Shown here: positions 8,574 through 18,334 of the stretch, in pieces
How positions within the stretch are numbered: position 1 is the stretch's first letter
How the letters are laid out: each line of letters starts with the position of its first letter
Source of the DNA: CAVYHJ01 sp963768165 [NCBI: uncultured bacterium]
GTDB taxonomy: Bacteria; UBP4; UBA4092
Assembly: GCA_963768165.1 (NCBI GenBank)
Contig: CAVYHJ010000002.1
Location: forward strand, 248,001-312,000
DNA: 64,000 nt
Direction of reading: 5' to 3'
The notes under the pieces: model-generated
Database searches by the model: none
Seen by the model: the letters and a program-made list of their open reading frames with translations, nothing else
What the model was told of the DNA's origin: nothing
Position numbers and translations under genes: made by a program

Positions 8574-9149
8574 TCAAGTAGTTAAAGAGACATTGACCGG
8601 TTTGCGGGCTTCCAAAGAATCAATTTCAAAGTATTCTTTTGTTTTAAAACCACCAAAGGAGGCAATCATGCTACTGGGAAACATCAACACCTGATTATTG
8701 AAATCCCGGACATTGGAATTGTAAAATCTGCGTGAGGCTTGAATCCGATTTTCGGTATTGATCAGTTCTTGTTGCAATTTTAGAAAATTCTGATTGGCTT
8801 TAAGCTCAGGATAATTTTCAACCACGGCAAATAAAGATTTCAATTCATTCACAAGTTGATTCTCAGCCTGTGCCTGGGACTCTGGATTTCCGGTATTAGC
8901 CATTGCAGCGGCACGGGCTTGGGCAATTCTTTCAAAAATATTTTTTTCATGTTGGGCATACCCTTTGACCGTCTCCACTAGATTGGGGATAAGGTCATAG
9001 CGCCGCCGCAATTCTGTGTCTATATTTGACCAAGATTCGGGGATCATCTGATTTAATTTGACAAGAGAATTGTATCTTCCAAAACAATAAATAATAAAAG
9101 CTAAAAGTACCATTCCTGTTAAAGGACATAAAACCGCAAATGCACCCAA
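8574..9149 (-). CDS. lemA: LemA family protein
   Basis: A 191-residue membrane protein of the LemA family: one N-terminal transmembrane segment (about 5-24), then a long helical domain. Family signatures are IPESWSNIDTELRRRYDLIPNLVETVKGYA and the downstream QELINTENRIQASRRFYN. The start is TTG at 9149, chosen because GAGGAG lies 6 bases ahead and no ATG fits. LemA proteins are often encoded beside membrane or quality-control proteins; their exact role is unresolved. Here it is the last gene of a same-strand cluster of zinc-ribbon and kelch proteins. Confidence 0.9.
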   Translation of the reverse strand: MGAFAVLCPLTGMVLLAFIIYCFGRYNSLVKLNQMIPESWSNIDTELRRRYDLIPNLVETVKGYAQHEKNIFERIAQARAAAMANTGNPESQAQAENQLVNELKSLFAVVENYPELKANQNFLKLQQELINTENRIQASRRFYNSNVRDFNNQVLMFPSSMIASFGGFKTKEYFEIDSLEARKPVNVSLTT

Positions 9150-9182
9150 GACTGTCTCCTCTTATAAATATTTTCTTTATGT

Positions 9183-10322
9183 TTACAAAGAATTTTCCTC
9201 TTTCACATAATCGGGTATCAAATCAAAGAATTTATGCGCACATATAAGAAAATTATCCATTTGTTGTGCCGAAACACGATAAGTTTTCCATTGATCTTGT
9301 TGGGCTTTTTTAAAACGATCCCAATAATTTGTCGTATTCGTAAGGGAATGAACAAATTTGAATATAACCGTTTGCGATCTGGCTGTCATAGACAACATCG
9401 TTGTTCCCTGGCGTGGTAAATTGAGTATGAATTCAATCATTTGAGGATGAATGATGTCATAGGAGAATTTTTTATCTTCACATTTTACATAATACTTTTT
9501 AGAGAATTCCGCTGATTCAAAGTCAAGCCCACGACGATTTGGGAATTTACCTAAAATACGCGCCAATTCAAAGAGCGATGGTTCAAACACGGTAGATGTT
9601 TCTGAGTTGGGATGTGATATCTCGACTGCGGTATCCCCGAATGCAGCGAGAGATTTGAAAAAAGATGCTCCACAAAATAGGACATAGAGAGGATATCTAA
9701 ATACCAGTGAAGTATCCACGGCAATGCATGTTTCGTAAATAGTTTTTCGTTCCTGACCTCTTCCCGTCGCGACTGTTACTTGATAATCGAAAGTACAGAT
9801 GTCCCTATCTTTCTCACGCCCCAGACAAATATTGTACATTTTTTTCTTCTCACCTCTAAAACCATAATCGGTAAACCTTTCAAGAAGGCCTATAGAATCA
9901 TCTTGTAGGTATGTAAATCCATGGCGCTTGGCGAAATCCCGCCATTCCATCCGGCGTTTTTCATCTACCTTTTTCTGACTAACAATAATGGAAATAATGA
10001 TAGCGACAACACCTAAACTAAACATAGGACACAACAAACCCACCAAAGAATCTTTCATTATCAGCATAAGAGCAACGAAGAAGATACCAGTACCTCCAAT
10101 TATGTACTTGGTTTTTATATCAAAATTTTTAGGCGGTTCGGCTGTGGGAGGAGTCGTTACTTCTGGCGGAACATTCTCCGGTGGATTTTCTCGAACTGGC
10201 GGGGATTCGTTCTGGACATATTCTTTTATAACTTGTGTTCCACACGAACTGCAAAATTCGTCTTCACGAGTAAGTGGTTTCCCACATTTTCTACAGAATC
10301 CCCCACCAGTATCAGTATCCAT
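9183..10322 (-). CDS. Zinc-ribbon membrane protein (DUF3137-like)
   Basis: A 379-residue protein. An N-terminal zinc ribbon has Cys10, Cys13, Cys24 and Cys27. It is followed by a proline-rich linker (about 38-62), two adjacent membrane segments (about 72-113) and a soluble domain of about 260 residues. That domain (WRDFAKRHGFTYLQDD; FDYQVTVATGRGQERKTIYETC) resembles DUF3137 proteins, which are often adjacent to lemA as here. Function is unknown. AGGAAGGA precedes the ATG. Confidence 0.65.
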   Translation of the reverse strand: MDTDTGGGFCRKCGKPLTREDEFCSSCGTQVIKEYVQNESPPVRENPPENVPPEVTTPPTAEPPKNFDIKTKYIIGGTGIFFVALMLIMKDSLVGLLCPMFSLGVVAIIISIIVSQKKVDEKRRMEWRDFAKRHGFTYLQDDSIGLLERFTDYGFRGEKKKMYNICLGREKDRDICTFDYQVTVATGRGQERKTIYETCIAVDTSLVFRYPLYVLFCGASFFKSLAAFGDTAVEISHPNSETSTVFEPSLFELARILGKFPNRRGLDFESAEFSKKYYVKCEDKKFSYDIIHPQMIEFILNLPRQGTTMLSMTARSQTVIFKFVHSLTNTTNYWDRFKKAQQDQWKTYRVSAQQMDNFLICAHKFFDLIPDYVKEENSL

Positions 10323-10351
10323 AATTCAATCCTTCCTAATTGCAAGTATAC

Positions 10352-11773
10352 TTAGAACATATTGGTTAATACGATTTTGGTCAACCATCCACTCAATAAG
10401 ATCATAATGGGGACGGTACAGGCTGATACGGCTTCTGAGATTTTGGAAATTTTCGTGCATCCGCTATACAGAATCAGGATTGTATAACAGAGGGAGAATA
10501 CCGACAATATGCCCATAAGTTCTACGTTTGCCAGATCCAATATCCCAAAGAGAATCCCGGAAACGAGGATTACGACTGCCATGGGTAATAACGCCGAACC
10601 GGCAATGAACATATCACCTTCGATTCCTCCCATTCCATGAAACGATTTACGGACTAAAAAACTGGCTAAAACAATGCTCAAGAAAGGGATTGCCGCAAAC
10701 AGAATTAATTGGAAAAAATCTTTCATAGTTATTTGTTTAATTGCGTCTACGAAATTGGAACTCCCTCTAGGGTAGCTATAAGAAGAAGAATTTTGTGGTT
10801 CAAGAAATATTTTCCCCAGTCTATCTTTTACCTGATTGAGCTGTGCAACGGTCAGATCGGAAGATTTCTGAATATCGGGTGATATGAGACCAAAGAGTTT
10901 TAGAGAATTGAATTCTTCATCATTCATACGGTAATTTTCCCTTTGTAATCCATTTTCAATTTCAGAATATACATTTTCTAACCCTCTTATAATACCTCTG
11001 AGATCATTAAGCTGATCAAGAGTTAAATCCGAATAATTTTTAGAAAATGTATCTTCCCATTTACTTGCCGTTTCATTAATTCTATTAATTTGATCCTGAT
11101 TCAGGTTGGGTACGTTTTGTGCGTTGGGAACAAGTCCCAAGCTTTTAATTTTTTTGAATTGCTGTTGGATTACTTCGGATTCACTGAGTGTTTTAGGAAT
11201 TCGCGTTCGTTGAGAAAATCCACTGGAATAGTTTAACATTCCAAGTCCCCAACCCTGTCCCGACATGGGACTATTCCACACATACATTCCCATGAAAATG
11301 CAGATGTCGAAAACGATGGCGAATACAATTCCAACGCCCATTGCTCGTGCCTTATCAAGGCTTTCAAAAGCGGGTAATAATCCTCCCACGGGGTTAACTC
11401 CTAAAACTTTAAATGCCTTCCAGGCATCCTGTGAGGCAACTCGCATTTTATCTTTAGTCGAGGTCAATCGAACACCGCAACTGGTACAAATTTCCGCATT
11501 GGAATTTGTACCTTTTCCACAGTTATGGCAGTATATTTTTCCACTTTTCGGATCGCAACCACAATAAACACACGTGATAGCCTGGGGAGCGATTCCCTTT
11601 CCGCAATTTCGACAAAACATGGTTGTTTTCGTATCTTGAACAATAGGTGCTGAAGACATGGTTGTATTACTCACAGAGGGTGCTGTGGGTGGAATGGAGA
11701 TCAAGGGTGCGCCACATTTTATACAAAAGGCACTATCTCCAGGATTGCTGGTATTACATTTTGGACATAACAT
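10352..11773 (-). CDS. Multi-zinc-ribbon polytopic membrane protein
   Basis: A 473-residue protein of unknown function. Three zinc ribbons occupy the N-terminus: Cys3/6/17/20, then CRNCG...CVYCG, then CHNCG...CTSCG (to about residue 102). One membrane segment follows at about 147-168, then a hydrophilic helical region of about 160 residues, then four membrane segments in the C-terminal third. A strong AGGAGG precedes the ATG. The last 140 residues resemble generic Yip1-like membrane domains, which is only a guess. It probably acts with the neighbouring zinc-ribbon proteins at 9183 and 18335, whose N-termini share the same FCxxCG pattern. Confidence 0.7.
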   Translation of the reverse strand: MLCPKCNTSNPGDSAFCIKCGAPLISIPPTAPSVSNTTMSSAPIVQDTKTTMFCRNCGKGIAPQAITCVYCGCDPKSGKIYCHNCGKGTNSNAEICTSCGVRLTSTKDKMRVASQDAWKAFKVLGVNPVGGLLPAFESLDKARAMGVGIVFAIVFDICIFMGMYVWNSPMSGQGWGLGMLNYSSGFSQRTRIPKTLSESEVIQQQFKKIKSLGLVPNAQNVPNLNQDQINRINETASKWEDTFSKNYSDLTLDQLNDLRGIIRGLENVYSEIENGLQRENYRMNDEEFNSLKLFGLISPDIQKSSDLTVAQLNQVKDRLGKIFLEPQNSSSYSYPRGSSNFVDAIKQITMKDFFQLILFAAIPFLSIVLASFLVRKSFHGMGGIEGDMFIAGSALLPMAVVILVSGILFGILDLANVELMGILSVFSLCYTILILYSGCTKISKISEAVSACTVPIMILLSGWLTKIVLTNMF

Positions 11774-11810
11774 GGTACTTTCCTCCTTTTAGGAATTTAA
11801 TAAAGTTAAG

Positions 11811-13643
11811 TTACTTTGACTCCACATAAAGTGCTTTGACAACCGGATTGATTTTTTCAATACCTGTTTTAGTCGTAGTAGTTTCTTTATCAGTAATTTT
11901 ACCGACGACTGTAATGGTCTGATTTTTACTCAGTGATACTTTCTTGGTATCCATATCATAGAGAATAAAAGGTCCTTCATCTGGAACATTGACCATACAG
12001 TTATCCTCTTTCGTCTCCATCACAGTTCCTGTCCATTCAATGTTTTTATTCTTATACTTATCAAAATTTTGTTTTACTTTAACCAGAGACACATTGCTCG
12101 GTTTGTAGACTCTTACAGCCTCTTCCAGAGAAGTAATTCGTTGTGTTTTCGGTGGAAGAGGTATCTGTTGATCCGAACTCGCGGGAGGGTCATTCGTATC
12201 TCCCTTAAATTCAACATCAATCCGATTTGTAGAGAATTTAATGAGTTTCAAATATTTTGATTGGACTAGCGCATCAGCTAATCCTTGGGCATCACCGGAG
12301 AACACTACATCCACTTCACCACGTTTTGCGGTCTCATCATAATCTCGCACGTCAATTCGTTGCACCCCTTCTATCTTATTTTTCCAGGATTTTTCCAATT
12401 GCGAAAGTTGTTCAAAGTCCACCTTGGTTACTATCACCTGAATCGTTAGAGCCGTGGTAACCTCTTTGTTCCATTTCTGTTTAATTTGTTCAATCAGATA
12501 GTTCGCGTAATTTTCTCCGGCATTTGCCAACGCTTCCTTGGCGGATACAAATTCTGCGACGTCCAAACCTGAACCTTCAAAATCATTGGCGCAAAGTATG
12601 GAGCCGGTATCCGTTCGTATAGCACGCGCTTCGACATGCGCTCGGCACGAAATTAATCCATGCAGATCATGCTGTGTGACAAATTCACAAAAAGCCTCTC
12701 CGACTACTACAATATCCGCCCTATTTTTAAGTCCTATCGCCTGTGCTTCCTTATCGTTTCCATTTAGAATCTCTTTCATTTGATCGGTGTATCTTATTTC
12801 TCTCACCTGGACTTGGTCTAAACATTCAAAACCTTGTTCCGTAAGAAGTCTGATGATTTGAGTTTCCGCCGCTGGATCGGGGACAGAATGTCGAGTGTAG
12901 GTTTCCGGTATAATCACCATAATCTTGGGATTTCTCTTTTTACCTATGAGAACATCCACCGGGGTGGTGGTACTCGTGCTAGAGTTATCCAGTGGCGGTG
13001 GAGGTGGGGGCGGAACAACAGTGCCAAGAAAGTTTGTAATTTGTGCCACCAATGAATCAATGGCAATTTGAGTGGCTTGCCCCAGCAAGGTGCCACCAAA
13101 CCCTTCATCGCCAATAGAGAGATTTTGACCAACAACACCGGCGCTACTGCCTGATTTTTCTCCTTCCCCTGTTATAACTTTCTCTTTACCCGTCTTAACG
13201 TCAATAATGTGAACTGTCACCTTCACGTGAGCCTTCTCGCTATGGAATTTAGGTTGAAAAATAGGTAAAGGTATGCTCACACTGCTACCTTTAGAATTTT
13301 CAAAGCCTATTACCCTGCCCGTGATGAGATAATCCGCACGGGATAGATTAACCGCAATACTTTCATGCCCAGTAATTATTTTACCTATTGTAATTTCTTG
13401 CAAAACTTCTCCTAAGTCTTCCCCACGTGCCACAATGTCAAATCTATCTGTTGCGGAAAAAGCGGCCGCCAACATTTCCGATATTCCTTTTCCTACATCT
13501 GAATCTTTACTTTTAAAGTCTTCAATAGCAATTGTTATTTTCCCAACGCGGTGAATTGGAGAGGATACCTGTGCACCCCCCCAACACGGAATTAACAAAA
13601 CCATCAGACTTGCAAAGAACCATTTTTTTGTATTTATTTTCAT
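11811..13643 (-). CDS. CsgG-like exported protein with C-terminal OB-like module
   Basis: A 610-residue exported protein. The signal peptide (1-24) is almost identical to those of the next two upstream genes. About 30-205 resembles CsgG/curli-assembly family proteins (KITIAIEDFKSKDSDVGKGI; LSRADYLITGRVIGFE). A PPPPPPP linker is followed by a second domain (about 235-375, AAETQIIRLLTEQGFECLD) reminiscent of FlgT-like periplasmic domains. Next comes a small alpha/beta domain (about 385-470), then a roughly 100-residue OB-like module (SLEEAVRVYKPSNVSL to end) shared with the protein at 13692. No lipobox is seen, unlike true CsgG, so pore formation is not implied. AGGAGGG precedes the ATG. Confidence 0.7.
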   Translation of the reverse strand: MKINTKKWFFASLMVLLIPCWGGAQVSSPIHRVGKITIAIEDFKSKDSDVGKGISEMLAAAFSATDRFDIVARGEDLGEVLQEITIGKIITGHESIAVNLSRADYLITGRVIGFENSKGSSVSIPLPIFQPKFHSEKAHVKVTVHIIDVKTGKEKVITGEGEKSGSSAGVVGQNLSIGDEGFGGTLLGQATQIAIDSLVAQITNFLGTVVPPPPPPPLDNSSTSTTTPVDVLIGKKRNPKIMVIIPETYTRHSVPDPAAETQIIRLLTEQGFECLDQVQVREIRYTDQMKEILNGNDKEAQAIGLKNRADIVVVGEAFCEFVTQHDLHGLISCRAHVEARAIRTDTGSILCANDFEGSGLDVAEFVSAKEALANAGENYANYLIEQIKQKWNKEVTTALTIQVIVTKVDFEQLSQLEKSWKNKIEGVQRIDVRDYDETAKRGEVDVVFSGDAQGLADALVQSKYLKLIKFSTNRIDVEFKGDTNDPPASSDQQIPLPPKTQRITSLEEAVRVYKPSNVSLVKVKQNFDKYKNKNIEWTGTVMETKEDNCMVNVPDEGPFILYDMDTKKVSLSKNQTITVVGKITDKETTTTKTGIEKINPVVKALYVESK

Positions 13644-13691
13644 AAACTTTTCCCTCCTTTTGGAAATTTAGTAAAATTTAATTTATTGTTG

Positions 13692-16070
13692 TTATTCAGC
13701 ATAAAATGCTTTGACCACTAGATTTGTTTTTTCGATACCGGCTTTGGTTTTGGACGTTTCCTTATCCGTAATTTGCCCAACGACTGTAATGGTCTGATTT
13801 TTACTCAGCGTGACTTTCTTGGTATCTACACCAAAGAGGATGAAAGAACCTTGATCCGGAATCTTGACCATACAACTATCCTCTTTCGTCTCAATTATCG
13901 TCCCTATCCATTTGATATTCGTCCCTTTATACTTGTCAAAATTTCGCAAAGCCTCCAGCAGTGTCACATTTTTCGGTTTGTAGACTCTTACAGCCTCTGC
14001 CAACGTCTTTACTCGCTTAGGTTCGATAGGCGGGATTATTGATTCAGGACTCTCAGGTTTATTCGCAAACCGTACTGCCAAAATACGACCTCGATTATAG
14101 ATATCATCAAGGTAACCAGTCTCGCGGTTGTTGTAGTAGTCAAGACCATAAAGCGAAGATGGGTTCCGTAACTCGCCACTCCATAACCAATAACCAGTAA
14201 GGTCAAAGACTGGGTCTATTCCAATAGTCCAATCCGAATTGGGATAATCCAAAGCCCGATGTCTCTTGTTATTCTCATGAATACTCCTCAATTCCTCTCT
14301 AGTCGGTAACCGCCAATCGCTGTATCCGGCATACTTATCCCGGTTTAATTCTTCAACTGCCGGTTCTATTTGGCTCTTATTTAATCCTTTCTTCCCTATA
14401 TCCGGTGTCCACATTAATCCGGTCTTGGTATCCGTGATTACTTTCTGACCATTTATCCAAGACACCTCATATCGGCCATCCTCACTTCTGGATGGTTTTT
14501 CTGGCGCAGGTTGTTCCGCAATAGATTCTATCGTACCACCCAGTCCATTGGCGTTGCTAAGAACCCATACATCGTTTAGGATACCCAAGTTATTACCGTC
14601 TTGACCTCCAAAGATAGTCATCCGTTTATGGGTAGCATCGTAAATCGCAGAAGGTTGAGAACGCAGATCGGGGATACTTCCGGGTGGAGAAAGTTGTGTC
14701 CAAGCAGGGATTCCGCCAAGCCCATTGGCATTACTAAGCACCCATGTATTATTTAAAAAAGATCCACATTTAAATCCTGCAAAGATAATCATAAAGTTGT
14801 TTGTAGCATCGTACACCGCGGTATGACTGCCTCGTGCCACCGGAAGATCACCACTTGGAGAAAGCCGTGTCCAAGCGGAGGTTCCGCCAAGTCCATTAGC
14901 ATTACTAAGTACCCACACATCATTAAAATACGTTTTACAGTAGCCAGTACCGCCCCCAAAGATAGTCACTCGGTTGTTGATTGAGTCGTAGATCGCAGAA
15001 GGTTGAAAACGTGGATCCGGGGTGCTTCCAGTTGGTGAAAGCTGCGTCCATGCAGGCGTTCCACCTAATCCATTGGCATTACTGAGTACCCAGACATCAT
15101 TCAGATAACCCCGATTGTACCGTCCCCCAAAGATAATCATCCGATTATAGAGAGCATCGTAGACCGCAGTATGTCCCTGTCGCTGAGTCGGGTGTGTTCC
15201 AGTTGGAAAGAGTTGTGTCCAAGCGGGAGTTCCACCTAATCCATTGGCATGGCTGAGAACCCACACATCATTTAAATTACTATTTCTACTATCAACTCCA
15301 CCAAAAATAGTCATCCGATTATGGAGAGCATCGTAGACCGCCGTATGATTATATCGCGCAATTGGTAAACTTCCTGTAGGAAAGAGTTGTGTCCAGGCAG
15401 GGGTTCTTAGGCCATTGGCATTACTGAGTACCCACACATCGTTCAGCAAAGTACCAGGAGTCCCATTTTCACCTCCAAAAATGGTCATCAGATTATTTTT
15501 ATTATCGTAGACGGCGGTATGCGCCCATCGCATTAAGTTAGAGTTACTTCCGGCAGGAGAAAGCTGTGTCCAACTTGATGAATTTATTGGTTGCTCATCA
15601 GCCACAGGTACAAGAGGATTTGTAACAGCGGGCGAAGACTCAGGCATTGTGGGTGCAGTTGGCTTTACAACTCTTTCAGCAATGTCCATTTGATGAAACG
15701 CCTCGTTAAGCAAAGGTGCAGCTTTTTCAAATTCTCCATCGTTCATGAGACGTTCAATTTCATCTACTTTGGATTTAGGTATATATTTACTAAAAGGAAT
15801 CCCTTCCTGGGCTAATATTTGAGGGAAAGACCGTGAGACTTTATACCGGTCCGCAGCATTGAACTGGGTGGTTGGATTTTTTCTTGCATCTTCTCGTACC
15901 TGAGCAATGCTATCAGAACTAATCATTGGGTTATAGGACGGATTATTCGGAGAACTATTCGGCGGGGTATAGTTACGCGGGGGGCCCCCGGGATACTGTG
16001 CACTCCCCCAACACGGAATCAGTAAAACCATCAGGCTGGCATAGATCCATTTTTTTGTATTTATTTTCAT
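13692..16070 (-). CDS. Exported kelch-repeat, DUF1566 and OB-like protein
   Basis: A 792-residue secreted or periplasmic protein. It has a signal peptide (1-25), a Pro/Asn-rich and helical region (to about 165), and six kelch repeats of about 60 residues (about 170-510), each with HTAVYD or PSAIYD, IFGG and NDVWVLSNANGLGG. A DUF1566-type domain follows (about 525-670, DTKTGLMWTPD; YAGYSDWRLPTREEL; GYWLWSGE). The C-terminal OB-like module (about 690-792) matches the end of the CsgG-like protein at 11811. The kelch repeats predict a six-bladed beta-propeller for binding a protein or sugar partner. Role unknown. AAAGGAGAA precedes the ATG. Confidence 0.8.
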   Translation of the reverse strand: MKINTKKWIYASLMVLLIPCWGSAQYPGGPPRNYTPPNSSPNNPSYNPMISSDSIAQVREDARKNPTTQFNAADRYKVSRSFPQILAQEGIPFSKYIPKSKVDEIERLMNDGEFEKAAPLLNEAFHQMDIAERVVKPTAPTMPESSPAVTNPLVPVADEQPINSSSWTQLSPAGSNSNLMRWAHTAVYDNKNNLMTIFGGENGTPGTLLNDVWVLSNANGLRTPAWTQLFPTGSLPIARYNHTAVYDALHNRMTIFGGVDSRNSNLNDVWVLSHANGLGGTPAWTQLFPTGTHPTQRQGHTAVYDALYNRMIIFGGRYNRGYLNDVWVLSNANGLGGTPAWTQLSPTGSTPDPRFQPSAIYDSINNRVTIFGGGTGYCKTYFNDVWVLSNANGLGGTSAWTRLSPSGDLPVARGSHTAVYDATNNFMIIFAGFKCGSFLNNTWVLSNANGLGGIPAWTQLSPPGSIPDLRSQPSAIYDATHKRMTIFGGQDGNNLGILNDVWVLSNANGLGGTIESIAEQPAPEKPSRSEDGRYEVSWINGQKVITDTKTGLMWTPDIGKKGLNKSQIEPAVEELNRDKYAGYSDWRLPTREELRSIHENNKRHRALDYPNSDWTIGIDPVFDLTGYWLWSGELRNPSSLYGLDYYNNRETGYLDDIYNRGRILAVRFANKPESPESIIPPIEPKRVKTLAEAVRVYKPKNVTLLEALRNFDKYKGTNIKWIGTIIETKEDSCMVKIPDQGSFILFGVDTKKVTLSKNQTITVVGQITDKETSKTKAGIEKTNLVVKAFYAE
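14530..15560 (-). repeat. Tandem kelch-coding repeats, about 180-bp unit
   Basis: Six tandem units within the kelch gene are similar at the DNA level, especially over the NDVWVLSNANGLGG-coding stretch. The same unit recurs six more times in the next gene (about 17090-18200). Such DNA repeats favour unequal crossing-over and change in blade number. Confidence 0.8.
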
Positions 16071-16091
16071 AAATTGTTCTCCTTTTTTAAA

Positions 16092-18299
16092 TTACTTAAT
16101 TAACGTGACCTTAACATCCGCAAAGTAAGCTCTAGCATTAGTCCAAACACCTAATCCAATTTTACCGGAAGATATGGCCTCAAGCTCTGTGCCTTGATAT
16201 TCTTGTACCAAATTGTTATCCAAATAACATTTTACAGAATTCCCTTTAACGAATACTTTGATATCGTACCATCTTCCTGGTTCAATATGGCAGTATTTAC
16301 GTTCTGTTAAAAGACGCACAGTCTGAGGACTCCTCCATGTTGTTCGTTCTATTATATCGGTTACCGTGTTGTTATAAGAACCTATACCCCAAATAAAGCT
16401 ATTCAAGTTATTTGCGATATTTTTTATTCTAAAACCTATTGAAAAAGCTTCGTTACCTTCGATCATCATGGCTTTTAATTCTAAAATATAGTCTCTCCAA
16501 CCGCTGTCGCCAACAACTATAAAGCTAGGATTATTAATACTGTTGCAATATAATTTTCCATCCCGTACCTGCCAGTCTCCTTCTACAGGTATCCATGGAC
16601 CCAAATCATTCCTTTGAAAATTATCATAGAATACTGCTGAACGAGGGCGGACATAAGAATCATCTGCATTCCCATTAGGTGAAACTACGGTTGACATAAA
16701 AGTTGCTTTCCCAGAGTTTTCTGGTCCAAAAACAACGACTTCTATTGGATCACCTGGTGCAATTTTCCAACTTTCCCCTAGGGCAGAACCAAAACCGTCT
16801 AGCACTATTTCAGAATCGTTCCAACTGACAAGCTTTAGCCCTATCGCATCCAAATTCCCACTGGTAATACGCCCAGCCGCCCAACTATGCGCTCCACCTC
16901 CATTGTCATGTATGGCGATTGATGTCCCTGAGTCGTTTTCATCAATAGTATCAACAGAATCTCCAAGTCTACGCAACCTGGGCATCGAATTACCAAACCC
17001 TTTACCACGTATAACAATTCTCTGGTTGTTCACTGGCAAAATAGGTGTCACAGTAAAGATCTCTGGGGATTGAGCAGGTGTTGTAGGAGAAGACCGCTCT
17101 GCCAGAATTAGGGTTGGTAAGCTGAGCGCCCAGACATCATTCAGATAATCTTTATCACTATCAGTACCACCAAAGATTATCATCCGATTATTGGTACTAT
17201 CATAAACTCCAGTATGCCTGGATCGTGCCATTGGCGGTTCCCCGGTTGGGTTAAGCTGTGTCCATGTAGGTGTTCCGCCTAGTCCACTCGCATGGCTGAG
17301 CACCCAAACATCATTCATATTCTTTAAATTTGGAAGATTCCCATTGTCACTATCACATCCTCCAAAGATCGTCAGTCGGTCTTTGGTAGCATCATAGACT
17401 CCCGCATGATAGGTTCGTGATGCCGGAATATTTCCAGTTGGAGAGATTTTTGTCCAAGCAGGGGTTCCTCCCAGCCCATTGGCGTTGTTGAGTACCCATA
17501 CATCATTCAAAGGACTACTACCCCAGCGATGTCCCCCATAGATAATCATCCGATTATGAGTAATATCATAGACCGCAGTATGACTCGCTCTGCCACTTGG
17601 AGGCTCTCCGGCAGGGTAAAGCTGTTTCCAAGTGGAAGGAGTTTTATCAAGTCCATTTGCATTGCTCAATACCCATACATCACTGGGATAAGCACTAACA
17701 TCAGACATAGCAGCATCAACTCCCGCAAAGATAATCATCTGATTAGTAGTAGGATCGTAGACTGCAGTTGGACTCCATTTTCCATTCGGCTTTTTCCCTC
17801 CTGCGTAAAGTTGTGTCCAAGCGGGTTGTCCTCCCAGTCCATTAGCGTGGCTAAGCACCCAAACATCGTTTAATTCACGTACACCATTGCTATTACCTCC
17901 AAAACCTCCAAATATAATCATCCGATTATGGGCAAAATCGTAAACCGCTGTATGTCCCTCTCGAGCTATAGGTTGGGGACCACCTTTAAAATAAAGTAGT
18001 GTCCAAATGGGAGTTCCGCCCAGGCCATTGGCATTGCTAAGTACCCAGACATCATTCAAAAGATTATCTTGAGATTTTTCCCCACCAAAAATAATCATTC
18101 GATTGTTAGTATTATCGTAGACAGCAGTAGCGCGGACTCGCCCAACCGGAGTAATTCCAGTCGGAGAAAGCTGAGTCCAAAATCCATTAGATGAGGCATT
18201 TGTCCTCGGTCGCATATAGGGGACCTGTGAATTTCCCCAATACGGAATCATCAAAACCATCAGACTTGTAAAGAACCATTTTTTTGTATTTGTTTTCAT
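16092..18299 (-). CDS. Exported kelch-repeat protein with DUF1080-like domain
   Basis: A 735-residue exported protein. The signal peptide (1-25) is of the same type as its two downstream neighbours. Six kelch repeats (about 38-400) have TAVYD/AGVYD, IFGG and NDVWVLSNANGLGG motifs. A middle domain (about 410-550) resembles IPT/TIG-like folds (ILPVNNQRIVIRGKGFGNSMP). The C-terminal jelly-roll domain (about 560-735, FYDNFQRNDLGPW; WYDIKVFVKGNSVKCYLDNNLV) resembles the 3-keto-disaccharide hydrolase (DUF1080)/LamG group and is probably sugar-binding. It lacks the OB-like module of its neighbours. A propeller plus a carbohydrate-binding-type domain suggests a surface role. AAAGGAGAAAAG precedes the ATG. 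Confidence 0.78.
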   Translation of the reverse strand: MKTNTKKWFFTSLMVLMIPYWGNSQVPYMRPRTNASSNGFWTQLSPTGITPVGRVRATAVYDNTNNRMIIFGGEKSQDNLLNDVWVLSNANGLGGTPIWTLLYFKGGPQPIAREGHTAVYDFAHNRMIIFGGFGGNSNGVRELNDVWVLSHANGLGGQPAWTQLYAGGKKPNGKWSPTAVYDPTTNQMIIFAGVDAAMSDVSAYPSDVWVLSNANGLDKTPSTWKQLYPAGEPPSGRASHTAVYDITHNRMIIYGGHRWGSSPLNDVWVLNNANGLGGTPAWTKISPTGNIPASRTYHAGVYDATKDRLTIFGGCDSDNGNLPNLKNMNDVWVLSHASGLGGTPTWTQLNPTGEPPMARSRHTGVYDSTNNRMIIFGGTDSDKDYLNDVWALSLPTLILAERSSPTTPAQSPEIFTVTPILPVNNQRIVIRGKGFGNSMPRLRRLGDSVDTIDENDSGTSIAIHDNGGGAHSWAAGRITSGNLDAIGLKLVSWNDSEIVLDGFGSALGESWKIAPGDPIEVVVFGPENSGKATFMSTVVSPNGNADDSYVRPRSAVFYDNFQRNDLGPWIPVEGDWQVRDGKLYCNSINNPSFIVVGDSGWRDYILELKAMMIEGNEAFSIGFRIKNIANNLNSFIWGIGSYNNTVTDIIERTTWRSPQTVRLLTERKYCHIEPGRWYDIKVFVKGNSVKCYLDNNLVQEYQGTELEAISSGKIGLGVWTNARAYFADVKVTLIK

Positions 18300-18334
18300 A
18301 AAACTTTTCTCCTTTTTATCTTTTTGTTTTGAAT

